Source: Larimichthys crocea (lineage: Eukaryota; Chordata; Actinopteri; Sciaenidae). Taken from it: 64,000 nt of DNA. This document shows, in pieces, positions 20,944 to 32,100 of the stretch. The notes under the pieces were generated by a model. It had not been told where the DNA came from, did not search any database, and saw only the letters and a list, made by a program, of their open reading frames with translations. The translations under genes and the position numbers were made by a program. The stretch spans positions 13,271,409 through 13,335,408 of the forward strand of contig NC_040019.1 in NCBI RefSeq assembly GCF_000972845.2. The letters are read 5' to 3'. The number at the start of each line of letters is the position of its first letter. The first letter of the stretch is position 1.

Positions 20944-23828
20944 TCATGAGTCGCTCTTCCTGCGCTTCCTCTCAGGCTGCGTGTCCGAAAGTCTTTTCCG
21001 AGAGTTCGTCCTGACAGGAAGCAGCGAGGAGGACAGTGAGTTCTGAGCGTCCGCCGGGTCCGAGCGGTTCGTCGGCGTGGAGACGTCTCGGTCCTGCTCG
21101 GCGCCGCAGCAGACATCGGGAACAGGAAACGCCTCGAGGGTCAAAGTCTGAGTGTGAAACAGAGACGAGCTGAACAGAACCCGGACCGCCTCATGAAGGA
21201 GAAGGTTCTTCTTCTGACCGGACCGATCCACGACCACTGCTGAGACAAGACAAAGACTGTTAAGACTATGACAAGTGCTGGTCCTGACCACAGACAGGTG
21301 AAGCAGGTGAACACCTCATGACCTCGTACATAAATACTGAGCCCTGATTGGACACAGACACCAGCTGACCTCTTCCTGTCTCCTCCTTCCTGTCCTTCAG
21401 TCGTCTCCTCAGAGCGGACACTTCGGCCTGCAGAGCTTCGACCAGACGTTCGCTGTCCTCCACGTCTCCGCACGCTTTCTGTCCAACACAGAACACAAAC
21501 AAAGGTCACGTGATGCAGCAGGAAGTGACATCACACTTCCTCCCGCCGCTCGCTCACCTGCAGCTCCGCCTGCAGACAGTCGTTCATCTTGTTCACGTCG
21601 TTCACTTCCCTCAGCAGCCCGTTGGACGAGAAGAACTTCGAGCTGGAACAGAGGACAGAGTCACGTGACAAACACTTCCTGAGACTTCCTGTCAGCCGTG
21701 CGCGGCGGCGGCGGCGGCGGCGGCGTACCCGTGTTTCTTCATGGTGAGGTTGTAACCTGACGCAGAGCACGGCACCGACACCTTCCAGTACGCCAGCTGC
21801 TCCAGTAACCCAAGATTGTTGACCAACACGGGGACGTTCATGAACTGTCTTCACACAACGAGAAGACAACGTTAAGACAACGTTAAGACAACCCCAGGAC
21901 ACAGTGTACTCTATAACAGGTACAAACAGGTTCACGTTTCATTTAAATAAAGTTTTTGAACATTGTACTTCAGTCAGTGTACTGTGTGGGTGGGATCATG
22001 ACCCGCGGACTCACCTGCTGCGTGAGGTGAAGGCGGCGTACTCCATGCGGTGGGTTGAGCCTGCAGCCGTTACCGTGCTCGGCGTCAGCAGCACAAAGAT
22101 CATGTGCGGGTTGGACAGAGAGCTCTTCAGCTTCTCATGGACCACCTTCTCTCTGAACGTCATCTGCTGCTCCGAGTTCCTGCGCTGCCGGTACCAGCCG
22201 ATCACGCCGTCCTGCAGCGGTCCAACACAGAACAGCCGGGTCAGTACCGACAAACACAACAACCCAATGACTAGTCTTGTGAAGTTTTACCTGCTTGTTG
22301 TCTGCCAGGAGTTTCTTCACGGTGTCCACGTTCACGTCTCCCACGCTGCTGTAGAACCTACAAACACAGACAAACATCAACACCAGGATCCTTGGGATCA
22401 TTCAAGGACTTTCCAGGCCCCAAGGATCCAACATGTCATAGTTTGAAACATAGATCAAGGTTAATTATTGTTTGTTGAAGGTTATCGTAGTCACACTGAG
22501 GAAACAGCTGCTACACAAGTGAACAACGCGACAACTCCTCAGGTGAATCCAGCAACACCTGAAGGCCACGACAGTCCTCTGAGGACAGCAATGTCCATTC
22601 TTCAGCCAGGACAGACAGACGATCTGTCAGCTACACACAACACAGTCCTGAAATCACTCCAGCAACCATCGACACCAGGTGACTTCACATATGTCCTCGA
22701 CGACCCACAGGCGTCCTCGACGACCCACAGGCGTCCTCGACGACCCACAGGTGTCCTCGACAGGTGACCTTCTCTAGATTTCTACGATTACCTTCAACAG
22801 ACACTCTGACCTGGATGAAGCCTGAGGATAAGGATGAGGGTTCAGGTTCAGGGGACCCTGAATGATGACCAGAGGATCAGAATTTTGGCCAAACGTATGA
22901 AGGCTGCATATCTGACCGTGACCGTCTGAAGATGAACTGTCGTCTGATGTGAGTATTTTTACTCCTGCTGCTACGTGACAACAACGGGAGAGAAGATAAG
23001 AGCAACTTACCTGACCTGGCTGCTAACGGTACGTTAGCGTTATGCTCTGAGCAGGCTGCTGGTGATTATTACTCATTTCAAAATAAGAGCACAGTGTTAC
23101 CAAATCAACCCTCAGGCTTAAAGGTGTATGCAGTACTCACTGGTTCAGTTTGTGGCAGGCGATGTGTTTCTGGATATCTGTAAAGAGATGAACATGAATC
23201 ATGACATCATCATCATGACATCATCATCATCATGACATCATCATCATCATGACATCATCATCATCATGACATCATCATCATCATCATGACATCATCATCA
23301 TGACGATGACGAGGCTCAAACACTGTGCTAGCTTACTGTAGATCTCCTCGATGTGGATGTGATCAGCCTGAGAGTCGCTGATAGTGACCTGTTCTTCAAA
23401 CCGGCTCTCTCCGAGCAGAAGACCTTCCTGCAGAGAGACGACACATGAGACTACGTCCAGGTTTTAGACAGTCTGTGGGGACGTCACAGAGACTACGTCC
23501 AGGTGTTGGACAGTCTCACAGTTTAATAATAACATATTTATATGGAGTGTGGCTAACTGCTAGTGTTAGCATGTTAGCATGATGCTCGGCTGTGCTAGCT
23601 TCCTGCTTAGCTTAGCCTCAGACATGCTAACTAGCTGTTGTCGTGTTGTCGTGTTGTCGTGTTGTCGTGTTGTCGTGTTGTCGTGTTGTCTTGTTGTCGT
23701 GTTGTCTTGTTGTCGTGTTGTCGTGTTGTTGATAAAGTTTTTCTCACCACGTCTGAGTCGCTGTTCACGTGCTGGAACATGAGAGACGCTAACACGATCC
23801 CGGACACGCGGACAGTCGGCTCCGACAT
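20944..23828 (-). CDS. abraxas1: ABRAXAS1 (FAM175A), BRCA1-A complex scaffold
   Basis: MPN-minus scaffold that recruits the K63-deubiquitinase BRCC36 and links the complex to RAP80 and BRCA1 at DNA breaks. Nine exons: 23828-23748, 23427-23337, 23177-23141, 22357-22291, 22211-22015, 21848-21729, 21642-21558, 21478-21370, 21239-20944; all phases agree. The start is MSEPTVRVSGIVLASLMFQH, typical of the MPN domain first strand. Other family blocks are VIGWYRQRRNSEQQMTFREK, IFVLLTPSTVTAAGSTHRME and FFSSNGLLREVNDVNKMN, then a coiled coil with SERLVEALQAEVSALRRRL. The C-terminus is basic (RKRLSDTQPERKRRKSDS) and lacks the SPxF motif that mammalian Abraxas uses to bind BRCA1 BRCT. ABRAXAS2 also lacks that motif, but the position between MRPS18C and GPAT3 favours ABRAXAS1. 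The sequence is clean. Confidence 0.9.
22693..22762. repeat. 20-bp repeat GTCCTCGACGACCCACAGGC
   Basis: Three and a half units in the 783-bp ABRAXAS1 intron 22358-23140. The remainder of that intron holds no other feature I can name. Confidence 0.9.
23190..23305. repeat. (CAT)n / CATCATCATGACAT array
   Basis: Microsatellite in the ABRAXAS1 intron between exons 2 and 3. Confidence 0.92.
23440..23520. repeat. 42-bp minisatellite, two units, in ABRAXAS1 intron 1
   Basis: Two units of the dispersed repeat (GACTACGTCCAGGTTTTAGA core). The indel-rich duplicate of this locus at 25170-25545 carries about nine units, so unit number differs between the two representations. Confidence 0.85.
23635..23732. 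repeat. GTTGTCGTGT 10-bp repeat in ABRAXAS1 intron 1
   Basis: About ten units, ending 15 bp from the exon 1 donor. A shorter diverged copy lies at 25668-25745. Confidence 0.9.
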
Positions 23829-23929
23829 GACGCCTCTTGTTGTGGACTACAAAGATGGCCGCGGTCAGGCGCGTCACCGATGCGCGTCACCGAGCTAACG
23901 GAGGAGGAGGAGCGAGCTGTACCGACAGC

Positions 23930-24597
23930 CCACCGAGACTAACGGAGACACCGAGACTAACGGAGACACCGAGACTAACGGAGACACAGAGACTAACGGA
24001 GACACAGAGACTAACGGAGACACAGAGACTAACGGAGACACAGAGACTAACGGAGACACAGAGACTAACGGAGACACAGAGACTAACGGAGACACAGAGA
24101 CTAACGGAGACACAGAGACTAACGGAGACACAGAGACTAACGGAGACACAGAGACTAACGGAGACACAGAGACTAACGGAGACTAACGGAGACACAGAGA
24201 CTAACGGAGACACAGAGACTAACGGAGACACAGAGACTAACGGAGACACAGAGACTAACGGAGACACAGAGACTAACGGAGACACAGAGACTAACGGAGA
24301 CACAGAGACTAACGGAGACACAGAGACTAACGGAGACACAGAGACTAACGGAGACACAGAGACTAACGGAGACACAGAGACTAACGGAGACACAGAGACT
24401 AACGGAGACACAGAGACTAACGGAGACACCGAGACTAACGGAGACACAGAGACTAACGGAGACTAACGGAGACACAGAGACTAACGGAGACACAGAGACT
24501 AACGGAGACTAACGGAGACACAGAGACTAACGGAGACACAGAGACTAACGGAGACTAACGGAGACTAACGGAGACACCGAGACTAACGGAGACAGCG
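23930..24597. repeat. 18-bp minisatellite upstream of ABRAXAS1
   Basis: Unit ACGGAGACACAGAGACTA, about 36 copies, starting 100 bp upstream of the ABRAXAS1 ATG. One plus-strand frame stays open (repeating TNGDTE) only because 18 is divisible by three. Diverged duplicate at 25945-26385. Confidence 0.96.
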
Positions 24598-25019
24598 CAG
24601 AGGGACCTCAGGTTTGTTTATGTGTTTAAATATGTTTATTTAATGAGACTAACGGACCTGCGGGAATGTAACGGAGTACAGTTACTCCAGTACAAGTACA
24701 CGTGTATGGCACTTTTATAGTATTTTCCTTTTTTGTTACAAACAATCAGTAAATACTCAAAGTACTTAAAGTACTTTGAATACTTCAACTACGCGTTTAC
24801 TACTTGTGTACTTATTGTGTCACAGCCGCAGTTACAAAGAAGAATACAGAATATAAATATATGTGTAAATGTCAAATATATCAGTATCAATGTGTATAAG
24901 TATCATATGAAGTAGTACAATATTTAAAGTATTGACAGCAGCAGTCATGGTTGTTGTAGTACTTAATTTATAAGTACTTTAATATGATTTACATGATTTA
25001 TGTTATTAACCACGAGAAG

Positions 25020-25168
25020 AACCAGGTCGTGGTGGGTCATGGTGGATTGTGGTGGGTCGTGGTGGATTGTGGTGGGTCGTGGTTGGTTGTTGTGGGTCGT
25101 AGTTGGTTGTGGTGGGTCGTGGTGGATTGTGGTGGGTCGTGGTTGGTTGTTGTGGGTCGTGGTTGGTT
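25020..25168. repeat. GGTCGTGGTGGATTGTGGTG repeat
   Basis: About 22-bp G/T-rich units. The same array reappears after the assembly gap at 26822-26985, directly before the GPAT3 first coding exon. Confidence 0.9.
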
Positions 25169-25169
25169 G

Positions 25170-26802
25170 TGACAGGTTTTAGACATCTGCGGGACCGTCA
25201 CAGAGACTATGTCCAGGTTTAGACAGTTGCGGGGAACGGCACGAGACTACGTCCAGGTTTTAGGGAAGACAGTCTGCGGGGACGTCACAGAGACGATGTC
25301 CCAGGTTTGAGACAGTCTGCGGGGACGTCACAGAACTAAACGTCCAGGTTTTAGACAGTCTGCGGCGGGGACGTCACGGAGACGACGTACAGGTTTTTAG
25401 GCAGTCGGTCGGGGGACGTCCACGGAGACTACGTCCAGGTTTTTAGCCAGTCTGCGGGAACGTCTCAGAGACGATACGTCCAGTGTTAAGACAGTCTGCG
25501 GGGACGTACCCAGAGACTACGTCCAGGTGGTAGACCAGTCTCACAGTCTATAATAACATATTTATATGGAGTGTGGCCTAACTGCTAGTGTTAGCATGTG
25601 AGCATGATGCTCGGGCTGTGCCTAGCGTTACTGCTTTACTTAGCCTCGAGACATGCTAACTAGCTGTTTGTCTTGTTGTCGTGTTGGCTTGTTGTCGTGT
25701 TGTCTGTTGTCTTGTTGTCCTTGTTGTCCGTGTTGTCGGTTGTTGATAAAGTTTTTCTCACCACGTCTGAGTCGCTTGTTCACGTGCTGGAACATGAGAA
25801 GACGGAAACACGATCCGACACGCGGACAGTCGGCTCCGACATGACGCAGTCTTGTTGTGGACTACAAAGGATGGCCGGCGTCAGGCGCGTCACCGAGGAG
25901 CGTCACCGAGCTAACGAGGAGGAGGAGCGAGCTGTACCGACAGCCCACCGAGACTAACGGAGACACCGAGACTAACGGAGACAAAACAGAGACAACGAGA
26001 CAACAGAGACGAACGGAGACTAACGGAGACTAACGGAGACACCGATACTAAACGAGAACACAGAGACTAACGGAGACACGGAGACTACGTAGACCCGAGA
26101 CTATGGAGACCTAACGGAGACACAGAGACTAACGGAGACGAACGGAACCAGAGCTAACGGAGACTAACGGAACTACGGATACACCGAGACTACGGAGACA
26201 CCGAGACAACGGAGACTAACGGAGACACAGAGAATACGGAGACACAGAGACTAACGGGAGACTAACGGAGACACAGAGACTAAAGGAGACACAGAGACTA
26301 AACGGAGACTAACGGGACCGAGACTAAAGGAGACACCGAGAACTATAACGGAGCCTAATCGGAGACCAGAGACTAACGGAGACAGCGCAGAGGGACCTCA
26401 GGTTTTGGTTTATGTGTGTAAATATGTTTAATTATGAGACTACGGACCTGCGGGAATGTAACGGAGTACAGTTGACTCCAGTAAGAAAACAAGTACCGTG
26501 TATGGCACTTTATAGGTTTTTCCTTTTTTGTTACAAACAATCAGTAAATACTCAAAGTAAACTTAAAAGTACTTTGGATACTTCAACTAACGCTTTACTA
26601 CTTAGTGTACTTATTGTGTCACAGGCCGCAGTTTACAAAGAAGAATAAAGAATATAATAGATGTGTAAATGTCAAATAATATCAGATCCAATGTGTATAA
26701 GTTCATATGAAGTAGTACAATATTTAAAGTATTGACAGCAGCGTCATGTTGGTTGTAGTACTTAACTTATAAGTACTTTAATAGGATTTACAATATTTAT
26801 GG
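25170..26802. repeat. Indel-rich duplicate of 23440-25018
   Basis: Repeats, in the same order and orientation, the 42-bp minisatellite, the GTTGTC repeat, ABRAXAS1 exon 1, the 18-bp minisatellite and the AT-rich flank of the preceding segment, with a single-base indel every few dozen bases. It ends exactly at a 10-N gap, after which the clean sequence resumes. Best explained as an uncorrected read placed at a gap. Confidence 0.85.
25762..25842 (-). pseudogene. abraxas1: Duplicate of ABRAXAS1 exon 1
   Basis: Copy of the first coding exon (23828-23748) with small indels that destroy the frame after the first few codons. No other ABRAXAS1 exon accompanies it. Confidence 0.75.
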
Positions 26803-26812
26803 NNNNNNNNNN
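26803..26812. other. Assembly gap (10 N)
   Basis: Ten N bases, apparently a fixed-size placeholder. The sequence on the right (from 26813) repeats 25003-25165. Confidence 1.
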
Positions 26813-27050
26813 TATTAACCACGAGAAGAACCAGGTCGTGGTGGGTCATGGTGGATTGTGGTGGGTCGTGGTGGATTGTGGTGGGTCGTGGTTGGTTGTT
26901 GTGGGTCGTGGTTGGTTGTTGTGGGTCGTGGTGGATTGTTGTGGGTCGTGGTTGGTTGTTGTGGGTCGTGGTTGGTTGTTGTGGGTAGTAAAAAGGACTC
27001 TGGTGTTTGTCCTGTTTGCAGATGATGAGCTGACCTCAGACCTGTCAGAC

Positions 27051-29144
27051 ATGGAGGACCTGTGGGGCGTGGCTGTAGGTGTTTTCCAGGTGTGGATGTT
27101 TGTGGTGGTGTTCTTCATCATGCTCCCGGCCATGTTCGGCCTCTCTCTGGGGGTCACGGGCGTCTACATCCAGATCCTGGTCCACATCCTGGAGGTAAGT
27201 GACACAGACGGCGTGCCGTCACTCCTCTAGACTTCACATGTGATGAAATGATGGCAGGAGGCAGCGTGTCAGAGGTTGTCTCAAGCGTGTCAGAGGTTGT
27301 CTTCTCTGCAGTGGGCCACGTTACGGATCCAAAGAGGACGGCAGGAGCAGCCTGATGTACCGGTACCTCTGCCCAACGGTGAGTCCAGATTAAAGCCTGC
27401 ATCAAACAGGAAGTAGAGTTCTGTTTCCTTATATTATCAGTCAGCTCTGTTATCCTTTCCCCAAAACTAGCAGACCAGCTGCTTCCTGATTCCTGGACAC
27501 GTTAAAACACAGTGAGTTAAAGTTTACAGTGAGTTAAAGTTTACAGTGAGCTGAAGTTTACAGAGAGTTAAAGTTCACAGTGAGTTAAAGTTTACAGTGA
27601 GTTAAAGTTTACAGTGAGCTAAACTTTACAGAGAGTTAAAGTTTACAGAGAGTTAAAGTTTACAGTGAGCTGAAGTTTACAGAGAGTTAAAGTTTAAGTG
27701 GATTAAAGTATTACAAGTGGTTAAGTTACAGAAGTTAAGTTTAACAGAGATTTAAAGTTACAGTGAGCTTGAGTTTACAGTGAGATTAAATTTACAAGAG
27801 GCTGAATTTACAGTGAGTTAAAGTTTTTACATGAGTTAAAGTTGACAGTGAGCTGAGTTTTAAAATAATTCACAGGAGTTAAAGGTTTACAAGTAGATTA
27901 AAGTTTACAGGGAGCTAAGATTTTGTTCAAAACAGAGAGTTAAAGTTTACAGAGAGTTTAAAGTTTACAGTGAGTAGAAGTTTACAGGGAGAGCTTAAGT
28001 TTACAGAGTTAAAGTTTACAGTGGAGTTAAAGTTTACAGTGAGTAAAGTTTACAGAGCGTAGTTTAACGAGTAAGTTACAGGATGGACTGTTAAGTTATA
28101 CAGAACTGAAGCTATTCAGTGAGTGTAAAGTTTTACAAGGAGTAATTTAAGTAGAAGTTTACAGTGAGTTTAAAGTTTACAGAGAGTTAAAGTTTCAAGT
28201 GAAATAATTTAACATGGAGCTTGAAAGTTTACAGAGAGAAAGTTTTACAGAGGAGTAAGTACGTATAAAGTTTTACAACTAAGGGTAAGTTGACGAAGTG
28301 AAGTTAAAGTGTTCAGTGAGCTGAAGTTTACAGTGAGCTAAGTTTTACAGTGAGTGTAAAGTTACGTAAGTGAGCTTAAGTTTACAGTGTTAAAGTTTAC
28401 AGGAGTAAGTTTACAGTGAGCTGTAAAGTTTACAGAAGAGTTAAAGTTTACAGTGAGTTAAAGGTTTACAGAGAGTAAGTTTACAAGTGAGTAGAAGTTG
28501 ACAGGTGAGTTTTAAAGTTTAACAGGAGAGTAGGGAAGTTTACAGAGAGTTAAAGTTCACAGTAGTTAAAAGTACAGTAGCTGAAGTTCGTTTCAAGTTT
28601 ATGAGCTAATTTACGTGTATTTACAGGAGCTGAAGTTTTACGTGAGCGAGTTACAGAGATTTCTTACAGGAGAGAATTTAATAGAGTTTTACGTTAATTC
28701 AGTGAGTTAAGTTTACAGTGCAGTCAATAAAAGTTTACAGATGTAAGAGTTTACGTGCGATAGTTGTAGCCGAAGTCGTTTACCAGTGAAGCGTTGAAGT
28801 TTTACAGTTAATTGACAGTGAGTAAAGTTTACAGTGACGTGAAGTTTACATGAGTAACGTAGTTACAAAGTTATACAGTTACAAGTGAGTTAAAGTTTAC
28901 AGTGAGCTGAAGTTTACAGGACAGTTGAATGAGTTATTGACAAAGTGCTGCTTTACAAGTTACAGTTCCGGCTACGCCCAAAACTTTAAGAGTTTAATCA
29001 CCAGTGAGCTGAAGTTTACACAAGGGTTAGTTATAAAACACAGAGTTAAAGTTTACAAGTTAACAGTGAGTTAAAGTTGACGTGAGCGGAAGTTTACAGA
29101 GAGTTAAAGTTTACAGTGAGCTGAGTTTTACAGAGAGTTAAAGT

Positions 29145-29179
<35 letters not shown>

Positions 29180-32100
29180 TTTTTTTTTTTTAAAAAAAAA
29201 TATTAACATAGATACAGTGGTTAAGGTTTACAGTGAGTTGAAAAGTTTTTAAACAGTGAGTTTTAAAGTGTCAGAGAGTTAAGTTGTGTTCAGCATTTTG
29301 GAGTTTTACAGTGAAGCAAGCAGCTTGCTTTTTCCCCCTCTCAGGACACTGTGTTTTTCTGTATGAGTGTTTGTTTTCAAACTGCAGACACAGATCATGT
29401 GACGCCCCGATGTCGGACTTGATGGCGGCTTTCCCATTGGTTCAGTTTCAGCATCGGCCTTGTCTCCGGATGATGAGCAACAGCTGATTGCAACAAGTTG
29501 AGTCAACAGCAAGCCTGGTGTCCAAAACACACTGGGTCATGTCTGCAATATGTTCACATTACATATAGTGTGGTACACAGGGTCATGTGAAACCAAGACT
29601 TTTAAAAATAACCACGGGGCCTCTCCGTCATCCCCCACATCATCTCTCCTTCATCCCCATCTGCAGATTAGAAACAAAGCGGTACATTAAGGGAGAAGTC
29701 AGAGTTGGCCGCAAACCCTCCTGCTGCCCCTTCTGCTGCTGGCTCTGCTCTGGCTGCTGCTCCTCGGCTTGCAACCTCTTCCCGTTAACTAAATTAAAAA
29801 AACCTTAACCTCTTTTAAAAACAACAGAGGTCTGATGTGTTCTACATGAAACCAAACTGACTCATTAGAACAAGGAGGTGACCAGCAGAAACAAGAGGTT
29901 GAACCATGATCAGAAACAAAGGAGGGTGACCATCAGACAAGGAGATGACCATCAGAAACAAAGGAGGGGTGCCATCAGAAACAAGAAGGAGGTGACACAC
30001 GATCAGAAACAAGGAGGTGACCAGCAGAAGAAACAAGGAGGGGACCAGCAGAAACAAGAAGGTGACCATCAGAAACAAGGAGGTGAAGCCAGCAGAAAAC
30101 AAGGAGGTGAACCAGCAGAAACAAGAAGGGGGTGACGCATCAGAGAAACAGAGGAGGGGTGACCATCAAAACAAAGGAGGGTGAGTGACCACAGAAACAA
30201 AGAAGGGGACCATCAGAAACAAGAAGGGTGACCATCAGAACAAGGCTTTTATTCATCAGGGAGAGTTCAGGAGTGGATCATCATCATCTCAGACACATAT
30301 CTGTGTTATCCACATAGAGCACGACCAATGATTTCTACTGTGGAAACATATGTACTGTGAGAGAATCGAGCGACTCAAGGCCAGTCCTGACTGCATTAAC
30401 GTATGTTCTAACTTCCGTTCTACATTACACATACATCGTGTTACGTTAATTTCTGGCACGTTACATGGTTAACACTTACATATTAACTAGGTTACGCTGT
30501 GTTTACGTTACATATGTTACATTGACTTGCATTACGTTCCGTTACGATACATTGCCTTACTGGCGTTTTTGTTGCGTGTGGTTTAAGTTTAAATGAACTC
30601 TTCAGCGCCCCTGGGCACATACCTCAAACGTATGTGTCTGTGTTGGTCTGGGTAACCACAGTCCTGTGATTGTGGTCCCAGGATCATTGAGCGAGCGGGG
30701 GCTCCAGGGAGGAGGAGGTGGGGCAGCTGTCGGGAGGCGAGTTCGTCTGAGCGACGCCTTCTACTTCTACATGAAGGTGTGGAGAGCACGTGGACGACCA
30801 GGTACCCAGCGCTCTCCCTCGAGGAGCTGGCCTCCTGGACCTCCTCACCCGAACCAACCAGAACTTCCGATACATCAGCCTCCCGCCTCACCATCATCTG
30901 GGGCATGGCGTCTTTGTACGCTACACTCGCGTCCTTTCCCTCTGAGTCAGTGTGAGGCGAAGCAGCCAATCAGCTGTGAGCTTGAGGAGGATCACACCTC
31001 CTTTATGTTAAAAGGAGTCATCTGGTCCAGTCTGTTACGACTTGATCCGACATAACTTTACCTCAGGACCACAGCGTCCCACTTACTAACTACTGATACT
31101 AATGTATGGTCCAGCTCCAGTTCTGGCACGACACTGGCTCCGCCTCCGTCAATATTCCCCCTGCAGTGGTCCAAAACGCCTGTGGTACAACACTAACACT
31201 ACCCTGTGCTGCAACAGCTGCTAACAACCCAGCTAACATGAGCAACAGCAGCTAACAACTCATGTAACGTTAGCTGACAGCAGCTAACAAACCGAGCTAA
31301 CATTCGTGAATGACAGGCATCATTCCACTGATTTAGTTAGCGTAGCATCAACATGATGATGAACCTGTCGTCGCCCTGCAGAGATCACTTTGGCCATCAT
31401 CGGCCCTCGTGGCCGTCATCGGAACGGTTTCTGGTGATTGGATTCTGCTGCCTGAGAGCAGGTACCAGAACGATCCAAGCGCAGAGCTCGTGTCTGTTTT
31501 GGCGTCTTTATGATTTTTTATTTTCTGTTGATCAGTGCGAAGAACTGGCTGAGCGAGCTGGTCCACCTGACCTGCTACAGGATTTGCCAGAGGCCTGTCG
31601 GCCACCATCCATTACCACAACAGGTGGGTCCGCTCGGCTGGTGCGCTTCTTTCATTTATCTTCACGCCGCAGCTGTAACGAAGCATCGTCACTTCCTGTT
31701 TCCCCTCTAGAGAAAACAAACCTCAGAAAGAGGAATCTGTGTCGCCAACCACCCCACGCCCATCGATGTGGGATTTCTGGCCAACGACGGCTGCTACGCT
31801 ATGGTGAGTGGTTGGCGACAGGTGTGGGGGGGGCTGTCTCGTCCTTCAGCTGTTTGCGTGTGGTGATGTCACCCGCTGTGTCGTCCACAGGTGGGTCAGA
31901 TCCATGGAGGTCTGATGGGGGTCATCCAGAGGTCCATGTGAGGTCATGTCCTCATGTTTGGTTTGAGAGGTCGGAGATGAAAGATCGGCACGCTGTGACG
32001 AGCAGGTGAGGCGAACTGCAGGTGTCGTGTTAGCTTTAGCTGTCACAGCGTGTTCGTGTTCTTACAGGATGTCAGCTGACGAGAACAGTTAATGTTTACA

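Noticed and set aside
23837..24493. TNGDTE / SVSPLV repeat proteins
   Set aside because: Products of the 18-bp minisatellite upstream of ABRAXAS1; no start context, splice sites or non-repeat domain.
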